From: Pseudomonadota bacterium
Lineage (GTDB): Bacteria; Pseudomonadota; Gammaproteobacteria; Steroidobacterales; Woeseiaceae
NCBI GenBank assembly: GCA_022564475.1
Contig: JADFLJ010000007.1
Location: 1 to 33,463 of the forward strand
Direction: 5' to 3'
Length of the DNA stretch: 33,463 nucleotides
Both the position numbers and the translations under genes were made by a program. Below, in pieces: positions 25,108 to 32,824 of this stretch. Every line of letters starts with the position of its first letter. Within the stretch, counting starts at the first letter, position 1. The notes below the pieces were generated by a model. That model was not told the origin of the DNA. It did not search any database and saw only the letters and a program-made list of their open reading frames with translations.

Positions 25108-28100
25108 ATGTCATCGAATCTGGTTTCGCTGAGTTTTAGGCTACTCCTTCTTATTCTGCTGCCCGTCGCAGCCTATTCCGCCGAGGTTTACGTCCCGGGC
25201 GATCTCGAGGACTGGCGCGAGTGGGTGTTGCAGGACAAGGAGTACCGCGATTGCCCGTTTTACTTCAACCGGGCCGCCACGGATCGCAATGAATTCATCT
25301 GCGCCTGGCCCGGCACGCTGACTGTTTCTGTCGATTCGACCAGCGGCCGATTTTCACAGCGATGGACGATTTACGCCGAGGAGGCGTGGATACCGCTGCC
25401 GGGCAATGCGCAGTACTGGCCGGATCGGGTTACGGTAAATGGCGCTGCGGCTGTGGTCATCGAGCGCAACGGCATTCCCAGTGTCCGACTGGGACCCGGT
25501 GAGTGGAATTTAAGCGGCCGTTTCGAATGGGATGATCGCCCGGGCGTGCTGCCCATTCCAACACAAAGCGGGCTTGTCTCGCTGACGGTAAACGGCCAGC
25601 GAATCGGGCGGCCTGAAATTGACCGGAACGGCGTTTTTCTAGGTGAGCGTCAACGCGAAACGCAGGAGCGAGACGCCGTGTCCGTGCAGGTCTATCGATT
25701 GGTTTCCGACATGGTGCCAACGCGACTCGAAACGACACTGCAAATAGACGTCTCCGGCAGTGTTCGTGAAGAATTGTTCGGACCGATGCTTCCCGACGGC
25801 TTCGTACCCGTGAGAATTGCAAGCAGCTTACCTGCGAAACTGGAGTCCGACGGACAGTTGCGCGTGCAGGTCCGACCCGGTCGCTGGCAGCTCACGCTGA
25901 CAGCGCGCGCGCCCGACGTACTCAATTCCATCACTTTGCCGGACGCAGAAACAACGCTGCCGGATAGCGAAATCTGGAGTTATCGCGCCGACAACAAACT
26001 TCGTGTGACAGCCGCCGAAGGCCTGGAACCGGTCGATCCGGTTCGCGTTCAGGTGCCGGGACGGTGGCAGCAATTGCCGGCGTTTCGTATCAACAAGGGC
26101 GAGTCGTTTGAAATCACGGAGCGCAGTCGCGGCATCGTTGCCGCAGACAATGACCTCATGCTCGAAAGAAAAATGTGGCTGGATTTCGCGGGCGGTGGCT
26201 TTGCAGTTCGGGACTACGTCAGTGGCACGATGCGTTCAGACTGGCGCCTCGACATGAAACCGCCATTCGCGCTCAAGAGTGCAACTGAAAGCGACGAAAA
26301 CCTGCTCATTACCAATGGCGAGGGCGAAGGCTATTCCGGCATCGAGCTACGACGGTCAAGTCTTGATGTCGTTGCGCTCGGGCGCAGTGATACGCGGTCG
26401 GCGATGCCCGTCACAGGCTGGGATACACGATTCAGCAATGTCGCTACGCTGCTGTACCTGCCACCCGGCTATAAACTATTGACGGAGCCCGGTGTCGACG
26501 TTGCTAATGGTAGCTGGTTTGGGCAATGGGAATTACTGGACTTTTTCATGGTGCTGATAATGACGATCGCGGCCTGGAAATTGTTCGGCCGCACATCTGG
26601 CGTCATCGCGTTGCTGGCATTGACGCTGAGCTTTCACGAAATCAATGCGCCGGCATGGCTGTGGTTGAATATATTAATAGCGATCGCATTGCTGCGTCTT
26701 GCGCCAGTGGGTCGATTGCGGAGCAGCGTTAAGGCCTATCTGGCCGTGAGCGCGCTATTGCTGGTATTCGCGCTGGTGCCGTTCGTGGCGGGGCAGCTCA
26801 GGGTAGCCATTTACCCGCAGCTTGAATCGCAGTTTGGTGTGCACCGTTATGACCTGGGCCGTGGTTCATTGGACTTCAATGCTGCATATGAAGCCGATGC
26901 GCTAGCGCCAGCGGCGCAACGCGCACTCAAGATGCGAAGCAGTAGTACCGCGGGTTTGTCGATGGCAAACGAAGATCAGGTACTCGAGGAAATCACAGTC
27001 ACCAGTAGCCGCGCTCCTTCCTCAAACTTCGCGCGCTATGCACCCAATGCCATCGTGCAGGCGGGCCCTGGAATTCCTACCTGGCAGTGGAACGCATATC
27101 GATTGAGTTGGAACGGTCCGGTCGATGCCGATCAATCTTTGCGGCTGGTTATCTTGCCGCGTTGGGCTGTGACACTGGCACGATTTTTTGAGGTGTTAAT
27201 GCTGGCCCTGTTCGCGGCTGTTCTGGCTGCAGAGATCATTGGGAAGCGCTGGACATTGCCGGGTGGTTTAGCCATCGGTCGCAGTGCTGCAAGTATGCTT
27301 GCTGTGACGTTCCTCGGTGCCTCGATGCTGGTGAGTCCGGCGGCAGAGGCGCAGGTTCCAGACGCAAGCATTCTGACCGAGCTTCAGTCGCGCCTGTTGC
27401 AGGCGCCTGACTGTGTTCCTCGATGCGCTGAAATATCATCAGCGACGGTCGATATCGGTGCCGACTCGGTCAGTATCCGGCTGACCATCAGTGCGCTCGA
27501 AGAGGTCGCGATTCCCTTGCCCGGTTCGGCCAAGGGATGGCGTCCAGAGCTTGTCGTGGTTGACGGATCGTCGTCGGCACAGGTGTTCGCCGCGAGCAAT
27601 CGGGATCTATGGCTGCGTGTAACACCGGGCCAGCACACGGTTGTATTGCGAGGTTCCTCGGCAGGCATGGATAGCCTGGAGATTCCCTTCCCAACACCGC
27701 CGCGGGTTATCCAGGCGAGCGGCGATGGCTGGTTCATTGCAGGCATCAAGGATCGCCGTCTGTTATCGGGCTCGCTGCAGCTGACGAGACTGCAAACAGC
27801 GGAGGGCGGCGAGGGTGCGCCGCGTTGGGAGAGCAACCGCTTCCCGCCGTTCGTTTATGTGTATCGCACGATTGAGCTTGGTCTTGATTGGCGCGTAACG
27901 ACATCTGTCACTCGCATCGCGCCCGTGCAAGGTGCGTTGACACTCGAGCTGCCACTCATCGCGGGCGAAACCGTTGTGACCGATAACATGACTGTCGAAG
28001 ACGGGCACATTCTCGTGTCGATGAATCCGAATCAGTCAACTGTAAGCTGGCATTCGAATATTCCGCGAACGTCAGAGCTGGAACTGACGGCAGAAAGCGG

Positions 28101-29214
28101 TGTCCCGTGGACGGAAACATGGTTTGTTGGCGTCGGCACTGTCTGGCATGCGGAATTCAGCGGTGTGCCCGAAAGCGAAACAGGCGATCAGGGTTCGAGT
28201 GTGCGTCGCGCGGAATTTCATCCACGCGGTGGCGAGACGCTGACGATTGTCGCAAGCCGGCCGGATGCGGTGGAAGGATCAACGTTGGCATTCGATTCGG
28301 TCTACGTATCCGTGGAGCAGGGCGCAGGCTCGAGTACGACAAGCATGGAGCTGAGTTACCGCAGCACGCGCGCTGCGCAGCATGTTATTCAGTTACCTGA
28401 AAACGCCAACGTTAGTCATGTTGCGGTCGATGGAAATACGCGGTCGCTACGCGCCGAGAACGGCGTACTGACGGTGCAGATATTGCCGGGCGAACATACG
28501 ATCGATGTCCAATGGCGGGAGGATGGCGATGTGGGTGCCCGTACACAAACACCGCGTATCGACATTGGTGCGCCGGCCAGCAATATCACCCTGGATCTGT
28601 CGCTGCCGGATAATCGGTGGTTGTTGGCAACCAGCGGTCCGAGGCTCGGGCCCGCGGTATTGTACTGGCCTGAATTGCTCGTGCTGATTCTGCTTGCATG
28701 GGTTCTGGGTCGCATTGAGTGGACACCGTTACGCATGCATCACTGGTTGCTGCTGGGTCTTGGCTTCAGTACTTTCAACTGGCCAGTACTCGGATTTGTG
28801 GCAGCGTGGATACTTTTTGTAGGCGCGCGCGATAAGTGGCGTTCAGACGTAAGCCGAGTCCAATACAATCTGCTGCAAGCTGCGGTCGTCGCGTTAACAC
28901 TGTTGGCACTGGTCTCGATTGTCACGACCCTGCCGGATGGACTGCTTGGCGAGCCGAACATGCACGTGATGGGTAACAACTCCCACGGTAATGATTTGTC
29001 GTGGTTTGCGGATCGCAGCGAGTCGGTCTTGCCCGTCGCGACGGCTGTAAGTGTGCCGATATGGGCATACAAGGCCTTGATTCTTGGCTGGGCGTTGTGG
29101 CTGAGTTTCGCGCTGCTTAAATGGCTGCCGTGGACCTGGCAGTGTTTCGCGCGGGAGGGGTTTTTCCGATCGAAACAGGACGATGAATCCAAACAAGCGT
29201 CGAGTGAGGCATAG
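25108..29214 (+). CDS. Large exported polytopic membrane protein of unknown function
   Basis: 1368 residues, not recognised. A signal peptide or anchor (10-24) is followed by a beta-rich periplasmic region to about 470. About four TM segments (476-562), a loop, two TM segments (692-744), a second beta-rich region (745-1183) and a C-terminal TM bundle (1184-1338) follow. The two beta-rich regions are related: IPLPGNAQYWPDRVTVNG at 95 against IPLPGSAKGWRPELVVVDG at 802. A TonB-box-like LEEITVTSSRAP lies at 626-637. Residues 728-749 resemble a second signal peptide ending AEA. The start has GGAGGCAAGGCA upstream. The next gene follows within three bases, so the two probably act together in the envelope. 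Confidence 0.85.
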   Translation: MSSNLVSLSFRLLLLILLPVAAYSAEVYVPGDLEDWREWVLQDKEYRDCPFYFNRAATDRNEFICAWPGTLTVSVDSTSGRFSQRWTIYAEEAWIPLPGNAQYWPDRVTVNGAAAVVIERNGIPSVRLGPGEWNLSGRFEWDDRPGVLPIPTQSGLVSLTVNGQRIGRPEIDRNGVFLGERQRETQERDAVSVQVYRLVSDMVPTRLETTLQIDVSGSVREELFGPMLPDGFVPVRIASSLPAKLESDGQLRVQVRPGRWQLTLTARAPDVLNSITLPDAETTLPDSEIWSYRADNKLRVTAAEGLEPVDPVRVQVPGRWQQLPAFRINKGESFEITERSRGIVAADNDLMLERKMWLDFAGGGFAVRDYVSGTMRSDWRLDMKPPFALKSATESDENLLITNGEGEGYSGIELRRSSLDVVALGRSDTRSAMPVTGWDTRFSNVATLLYLPPGYKLLTEPGVDVANGSWFGQWELLDFFMVLIMTIAAWKLFGRTSGVIALLALTLSFHEINAPAWLWLNILIAIALLRLAPVGRLRSSVKAYLAVSALLLVFALVPFVAGQLRVAIYPQLESQFGVHRYDLGRGSLDFNAAYEADALAPAAQRALKMRSSSTAGLSMANEDQVLEEITVTSSRAPSSNFARYAPNAIVQAGPGIPTWQWNAYRLSWNGPVDADQSLRLVILPRWAVTLARFFEVLMLALFAAVLAAEIIGKRWTLPGGLAIGRSAASMLAVTFLGASMLVSPAAEAQVPDASILTELQSRLLQAPDCVPRCAEISSATVDIGADSVSIRLTISALEEVAIPLPGSAKGWRPELVVVDGSSSAQVFAASNRDLWLRVTPGQHTVVLRGSSAGMDSLEIPFPTPPRVIQASGDGWFIAGIKDRRLLSGSLQLTRLQTAEGGEGAPRWESNRFPPFVYVYRTIELGLDWRVTTSVTRIAPVQGALTLELPLIAGETVVTDNMTVEDGHILVSMNPNQSTVSWHSNIPRTSELELTAESGVPWTETWFVGVGTVWHAEFSGVPESETGDQGSSVRRAEFHPRGGETLTIVASRPDAVEGSTLAFDSVYVSVEQGAGSSTTSMELSYRSTRAAQHVIQLPENANVSHVAVDGNTRSLRAENGVLTVQILPGEHTIDVQWREDGDVGARTQTPRIDIGAPASNITLDLSLPDNRWLLATSGPRLGPAVLYWPELLVLILLAWVLGRIEWTPLRMHHWLLLGLGFSTFNWPVLGFVAAWILFVGARDKWRSDVSRVQYNLLQAAVVALTLLALVSIVTTLPDGLLGEPNMHVMGNNSHGNDLSWFADRSESVLPVATAVSVPIWAYKALILGWALWLSFALLKWLPWTWQCFAREGFFRSKQDDESKQASSEA

Positions 29215-29216
29215 GC

Positions 29217-29837
29217 ATGAGTGTTTGGCGTATCAGTTGGCTGGCCGTTTTCTTCATCGTGCTGATCTGGTCGGGAATCAACCCGAAGGATTTCACGACG
29301 TGGGTATTGGAAGTCATGCCGGCTTTGATCGCCATTGCGGTGTTGTTCTACACGCGTAACAACTTTCCGCTGACAACGCTGACGTACTCATTGATATTGA
29401 TTCATTGTGTAATTCTCATGGTCGGTGGCCATTACACCTATGCCGAAGTGCCGATAGGGGACATGTTTCGTGAAATGTTCGACAGTTCGCGCAACAATTA
29501 CGACAAGCTTGGCCACTTCGCACAGGGATTCGTCCCGGTCATTGTTGCCAGGGAAGTGGCGATTCGCTTGAGTGTTTTCAAATCCAGGGCGTGGATGAAT
29601 TTCTTTATTGTTTCGATGTGTCTTGGGATCAGTGCGTTCTATGAATTGATCGAGTGGTGGGTCGCACTGATGTCCGGCGAGGCAGCCGATGCGTTCCTCG
29701 GAACACAGGGGTACATTTGGGATACGCAATCGGACATGGGCTTGGCGCTGGCCGGTGCAATCATCGCGATAGTGGCGTTGAGCAGCGTCCACGACAAACA
29801 GCTAAAAAAGATGTCGGCGGACGAATATGCCAGATAA
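29217..29837 (+). CDS. DUF2238 (YjdF-like) inner-membrane protein
   Basis: A 206-residue protein with about six TM segments. It carries family motifs such as HYTYAEVPIGDMF, NNYDKLGHFAQGFVPVI, SAFYELIEWWVAL and the QGYIWDTQSDMGLALAGA segment rich in Asp, Gln and Trp. Function is unknown. It starts two bases after the stop of the 1368-residue protein, indicating one operon. A weak hairpin, GCACG-CTAT-CGTGC (29844-29857), and T-rich bases follow the stop. Confidence 0.9.
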   Translation: MSVWRISWLAVFFIVLIWSGINPKDFTTWVLEVMPALIAIAVLFYTRNNFPLTTLTYSLILIHCVILMVGGHYTYAEVPIGDMFREMFDSSRNNYDKLGHFAQGFVPVIVAREVAIRLSVFKSRAWMNFFIVSMCLGISAFYELIEWWVALMSGEAADAFLGTQGYIWDTQSDMGLALAGAIIAIVALSSVHDKQLKKMSADEYAR

Positions 29838-29843
29838 TGATAC

Positions 29844-29873
29844 GCACGCTATCGTGCTGGAAGGGGTTTTATC
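29844..29873 (+). terminator. Weak terminator-like hairpin after the DUF2238 gene
   Basis: GCACG-CTAT-CGTGC (29844-29857) is followed after TGGAAGGGG by TTTTAT. The five-pair stem and interrupted T run make it a weak candidate. Confidence 0.3.
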
Positions 29874-29916
29874 ATGCGAATATGCACAGATCGGATGTTA
29901 TCCTTCATTTTGTCTA

Positions 29917-29933
29917 TCTAAATATAGTTAGGT
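29917..29933 (+). other. Left boundary of cassette array: attI-like or attC-end core site
   Basis: TCTAAATATA followed by GTTAGGT (29927-29933) fits the GTTRRRY recombination core. The ten bases GTTAGGTGGC are the exact reverse complement of GCCACCTAAC at the start of the next attC (30282-30291), as expected for the two ends of one cassette. The CTAAA before it resembles the end of attI1, but no longer attC or integrase gene is visible to the left. Confidence 0.65.
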
Positions 29934-29939
29934 GGCAGA

Positions 29940-30290
29940 TTGAATTCGTCGAATCTTGGTAGAAATGCGGTTCTAATTGTCATCGCAATAATTCTGTTTG
30001 TCGCCGCGCTGAGCATCCTATTACAACCGGACGCCCCAAGTGTGGTCAGATTTTTCCTAACGTGCATCCTATGCTGGTTCCTTTACAAAGGGCGCAATTG
30101 GGCGCGATGGGTTTTCGCAATTCTCGTTGTTCTAGCTGTGGTGCTAGTTATGTTCGCAGTTATTACAATCCCGATGCCGCCCATCGGTTATGTGATTTTG
30201 GGGGCTCTCATATCGGTCTATGGTGGCACACTCGTCGCTCTCTTCCACCCCAAACTCGGTGCACCGTACTTCATCAAGGATGCCACCTAA
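29940..30290 (+). CDS. Cassette 1: small membrane protein
   Basis: A 116-residue protein from TTG 29940, with three or four hydrophobic segments (VLIVIAIILFVAALSILL; RFFLTCILCWFLY; WARWVFAILVVLAVVLVMFAVI; GYVILGALISVYGGTLVAL). No family is recognised. The start lies 12 bases after the recombination core, with AGGTGG as ribosome-binding site. Its stop codon TAA is provided by the R'' core (ACCTAAC) of the attC behind it. Small membrane proteins are common integron cassette products. Confidence 0.75.
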   Translation: MNSSNLGRNAVLIVIAIILFVAALSILLQPDAPSVVRFFLTCILCWFLYKGRNWARWVFAILVVLAVVLVMFAVITIPMPPIGYVILGALISVYGGTLVALFHPKLGAPYFIKDAT

Positions 30291-30406
30291 CAATGCGCTG
30301 CACTTGCCGCCCGAGCCATATCTGTTACGGCTCTCGCAGTCCCTTTCATATTTGCTTTCGCAACAGCCGCGCCAGATACTTGGTGCATTTAGCTTAGACG
30401 TTAGCG
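30285..30406 (+). other. attC recombination site 1
   Basis: R'' ACCTAAC (30285-30291) and R' GTTAGCG (30400-30406, one mismatch to GTTRRRY) enclose 122 bases. They share AATGCGCTGCACTTGCCGCC near the start and GCGCCAGATACTTGG near the end with attC 2 and 3. The outer parts are imperfect inverted repeats, and the centre is less conserved. This is the layout of an integron attC. Confidence 0.9.
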
Positions 30407-30410
30407 TGTC

Positions 30411-31148
30411 ATGCGGAAATTATTCACACTGGTTCTTGCTTTAATTGGCGCGTCCAGTCCGCCGAGTGCTCGCGATGTTTGCTCGATCCCTGTTCATAAA
30501 GCTGCTACTGCAGACACGGTGATCGAGTGCGCCGAGGAGTTGGGTAGTAGCGGCGAAACGATCAAGGCTCGTGTTGTCTACGATTTGATTCTTCGCGCGT
30601 TCACTCGGGCCGGTGATGAGGGCGAGGTCCTAAGAGCTTGCGAGTCCCTCGTGAATCATGTCTCTCCTGATGCGATCGTTAAGCTCAACGCCCCGTATTG
30701 GAGCTGTCCGATTCCTATGCTCGATGCGTGGCTTGGCGATGTTCATCGTATCGCAATCGAAGAACCGATCCTCGTACACAGTCAACCGCCCGCTTTTCCT
30801 CACCACGCAACGAATTTGGAGGGGTTTATAGATGTTAAATTTCACATAGAAGTCGATGGGTCGGTGTCCAATGTCACGATCGTTCGGAGTACGAACGAGA
30901 TCTTTGAGCAATCAGTAGTTGACGCTGTTTCTAAGTGGAAGTATCGGCCCGCTTACGAATATGGCAAAGCCGAACCTCGCCACAATGTTATGCAGCGATT
31001 TTCCTTTGAATGGGGGGAATGCCACCTAACAATGCGCTGCACTTGCCGCCCGAGTCAGCCGTTGGATGTTTCCTATCACGCCTCTTGCAGCCTCTTTCAT
31101 ACTTGCTTTTGCAACAGCCGCGCCAGATACTTGGTGCATTTAGCTTAG
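30411..31148 (+). CDS. Cassette 2: TonB C-terminal-domain protein, ORF reads through attC
   Basis: A 245-residue protein with a signal peptide (MRKLFTLVLALIGASSPPSA). A TonB C-terminal domain at about 130-200 follows: PAFPHHATNLEGFIDVKFHIEVDGS and VDAVSKWKYRPAYEYGK. The N-terminal membrane anchor and Pro-rich spacer of energising TonB proteins are missing, so it is probably a soluble periplasmic relative. After FSFEWGE the frame stays open through attC 2, adding about 41 residues with several Cys (HLTMRCTCRPSQPLDV) before TAG in the L' region. The ATG is five bases after the core site with no clear Shine-Dalgarno sequence. Confidence 0.8.
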   Translation: MRKLFTLVLALIGASSPPSARDVCSIPVHKAATADTVIECAEELGSSGETIKARVVYDLILRAFTRAGDEGEVLRACESLVNHVSPDAIVKLNAPYWSCPIPMLDAWLGDVHRIAIEEPILVHSQPPAFPHHATNLEGFIDVKFHIEVDGSVSNVTIVRSTNEIFEQSVVDAVSKWKYRPAYEYGKAEPRHNVMQRFSFEWGECHLTMRCTCRPSQPLDVSYHASCSLFHTCFCNSRARYLVHLA

Positions 31149-31157
31149 ACGTTAGGA
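31024..31157 (+). other. attC recombination site 2
   Basis: R'' ACCTAAC (31024-31030) and R' GTTAGGA (31151-31157) bound 134 bases, highly similar to attC 3 over their full length and to attC 1 in the outer parts. The last base of R' departs from the consensus Y. One frame is open across most of the site and is part of the cassette 2 ORF. Confidence 0.9.
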
Positions 31158-31170
31158 TGCCATTGAAAGC

Positions 31171-31653
31171 ATGTCAAAATTATTGGCAACAACTGTCTTA
31201 CTAAGCATCATCGCATTTCCAGTTTGTGCCGGTTGGTTGTCTCCCCAGCCGCCTGAGCTAATGATCAATCAAGCAGTGCCAGTATATTCAGGCGCTGTAA
31301 CGGAAATTCCAGTCGATTTTTCTGAACGCTCCACATATCGTCTTTCGATTGCTCTAGATCCAAAGGTTGATTTCCACAGCCCCGAAGGAAAGAAAATTCG
31401 ATGGGATGAAGGATTCGGTTTCAAGATTACGATCCAGTCTAGCGGTCAAGACTATTTTACGTACTCAACTATAGAAACTCTGAATCACAGTTTGGGATAC
31501 GGTATTGGCCAACCTCGCGTTCCCACTGATATCCCGTATGGCGATCACACACTCAGAGTTGAGTTCACAGAAGTTGGCGAAGAATTTAATAACATCTATG
31601 ACTCTGTCCGAATTACGGTTTCAAAGCTACCTTATTTCAGAATCCTGGACTAA
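31171..31653 (+). CDS. Cassette 3: exported protein of unknown function
   Basis: A 160-residue protein with a Sec signal peptide (MSKLLATTVLLSIIAFPVCA, cleavage after VCA) and a beta-rich mature region with no recognised family (VTEIPVDFSERSTYRLSIALDPK, DIPYGDHTLRVEFTEVGEEF). It resembles small immunoglobulin-like periplasmic proteins only in overall pattern. Composition is more AT-rich than the core genes to the left. It lies between attC 2 and attC 3 in cassette orientation. Confidence 0.8.
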   Translation: MSKLLATTVLLSIIAFPVCAGWLSPQPPELMINQAVPVYSGAVTEIPVDFSERSTYRLSIALDPKVDFHSPEGKKIRWDEGFGFKITIQSSGQDYFTYSTIETLNHSLGYGIGQPRVPTDIPYGDHTLRVEFTEVGEEFNNIYDSVRITVSKLPYFRILD

Positions 31654-31657
31654 TGGC

Positions 31658-31791
31658 ACCTAACAATGCGCTGCACTTGCCGCCCGAGTCAGCCGTTGGA
31701 TGTTTCCTGTCACGGCTCTTGCACACCCTTCGACATTTGCATTTGCAACAGCCGCGCCAGATACTTGGCGCATTTAGCTAAAACGTTAGGT
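31658..31791 (+). other. attC recombination site 3
   Basis: R'' ACCTAAC (31658-31664) and R' GTTAGGT (31785-31791) both fit the consensus and enclose 134 bases nearly identical in layout to attC 2. The ends of its cassette match: GTTAGGATGCC at 31151 against the reverse complement of GGCACCTAAC. Confidence 0.93.
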
Positions 31792-31886
31792 AGCACAGTG
31801 GCTTCGTCGTGCGCTGATGTTCATTTGCCAATCAAGATTTCTGGCAACGCTTCAATTTTATCAAGAGATCCATAATTCTGAATTCT

Positions 31887-32471
31887 ATGAGAATGATTTG
31901 TCTTATTCTTGTTTCCAGCCTGCTTTTGGGATGCGTTCCCAGTAAAGTCTGGCTATACCGCGCGGTGGATGAAGAGGGCAGATTTGAAGAAAGGTATATG
32001 GGGTCACTCAATATTTCATATGGAAAAAAACTGCTCGATGACACATCATTTAACATTAGAGCGGGGAGCAACTCAGGTAACGAAATCGGAATAGGTTTTC
32101 AGTTAACTGTGGCAAAGGACGCGAAAGTTGAACTTGAAAAATGGGAACTGGTACTGTCGAGCTTGGAGTTTGATGCTGATATTGTGGCTCCGATTAATGA
32201 GATGTCTGTATCTGTTTATGGAAGGGACGGAAGACCTGGGTACCTTGAATATGTCTACCCTGGGCAGATAATTTTCGGCCGCGGCGTCAATGAGAGTCTG
32301 GGCCACTCTCCAAATGATTCATACTTGGCATCTGTGCTTGTACAGCGAGAAATGCCGAAGACGCTGTCTATTGCGTTGCCTCGAATCATCATAAATGACA
32401 AGTTAATCGTGGTGCCGGAGATAAAGTTTGAATTGGTGGAAGCGTATGACTACGCATACTCTTTGCAGTAG
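31887..32471 (+). CDS. Cassette 4: lipoprotein of unknown function
   Basis: A 194-residue protein with a lipoprotein signal (MRMICLILVSSLLLGCVPSK, lipobox LLGC, Cys16). The mature part has no recognised family; it is beta-rich, with YGRDGRPGYLEYVYPGQIIFGRG and a C-terminal EIKFELVEAYDYAYSLQ. Composition is clearly more AT-rich than the neighbouring chromosomal genes, consistent with a cassette of foreign origin. A 95-base leader without visible features separates it from the recombination core. Confidence 0.8.
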   Translation: MRMICLILVSSLLLGCVPSKVWLYRAVDEEGRFEERYMGSLNISYGKKLLDDTSFNIRAGSNSGNEIGIGFQLTVAKDAKVELEKWELVLSSLEFDADIVAPINEMSVSVYGRDGRPGYLEYVYPGQIIFGRGVNESLGHSPNDSYLASVLVQREMPKTLSIALPRIIINDKLIVVPEIKFELVEAYDYAYSLQ

Positions 32472-32503
32472 ATTGACCGTGCTGACCATTGTCGAGCTAT
32501 GCA

Positions 32504-32544
32504 GCCTAACAATGCGCTGCACTTGCCGCCCGAGTCAGCCGTCT
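32504..32544 (+). other. attC site 4, truncated to its 5' part
   Basis: R'' GCCTAAC (32504-32510) and the following AATGCGCTGCACTTGCCGCC and CGAGTCAGCCGT are the same as in attC 2 and 3. The similarity ends at about 32543, and hicA-derived coding sequence follows. The central part, L' and R' are gone, so this site should be unable to recombine as an attC. Confidence 0.88.
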
Positions 32545-32604
32545 GATGACTTGGCACCGGGTACGCTCAGCAGTATCCTAAAGCAAGCTGGCCTGAAGGA
32601 GTAA
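32545..32604 (+). pseudogene. hicA: HicA toxin gene remnant (last 19 codons)
   Basis: In frame to TAA 32602-32604 the sequence reads DDLAPGTLSSILKQAGLKE. This matches the conserved C-terminus of HicA mRNA interferases, typically LKPGTLRSILKQAGL. The N-terminal two thirds, including the catalytic His region of the dsRBD-like fold, is missing and replaced by a piece of attC 4. It precedes hicB by seven bases, the normal hicAB order. No toxin can be made from it. Confidence 0.8.
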
Positions 32605-32611
32605 ATGTTCG

Positions 32612-32824
32612 ATGCGATACGCAATTGTAATAGAAGCTGCGGAAGGCAATTTTTCGGCCTATGTGCCGGATCTACCTGGTTGCATTGCTACTGGCGACTC
32701 CGTCGAAGAGACTGAAGTTCAAATTCGAGAAGCGATTGAATTTCACCTGGAAGGACTTCGCGCGGACAACCTCCCCATTCCTGCGGCATCGAGTCGTGTT
32801 GATTACGTAGAAGTTGCAGCCTAA
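32612..32824 (+). CDS. hicB: Cassette 5: HicB-family antitoxin (orphan)
   Basis: A 70-residue protein with the HicB N-terminal partial-RNase-H fold: MRYAIVIEAAEGNFSAYVPDLPGCIATGDSVEE, then REAIEFHLEGLRADNLPIP. It lacks an obvious C-terminal DNA-binding domain, as in short HicB proteins. Its ribosome-binding site (AAGGAG) lies inside the hicA remnant. HicB normally binds and neutralises HicA, but here the toxin is destroyed. The stop TAA falls in the R'' core of the next attC (GCCTAAC). Confidence 0.9.
   Translation: MRYAIVIEAAEGNFSAYVPDLPGCIATGDSVEETEVQIREAIEFHLEGLRADNLPIPAASSRVDYVEVAA

Noticed and set aside
31010-31204. 64-codon ORF MGGMPPNNALHLPPESAV across attC 2
   Set aside because: It covers attC 2 in another frame and overlaps the start of cassette 3. 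It is an artefact of the lack of stops in attC sequence.
31666-31875. 69-codon ORF starting MRCTCRPSQPLDV
   Set aside because: It is the open frame of attC 3 running into the leader of cassette 4. It has no ribosome-binding site and no content apart from the attC, so it is not called as a gene.
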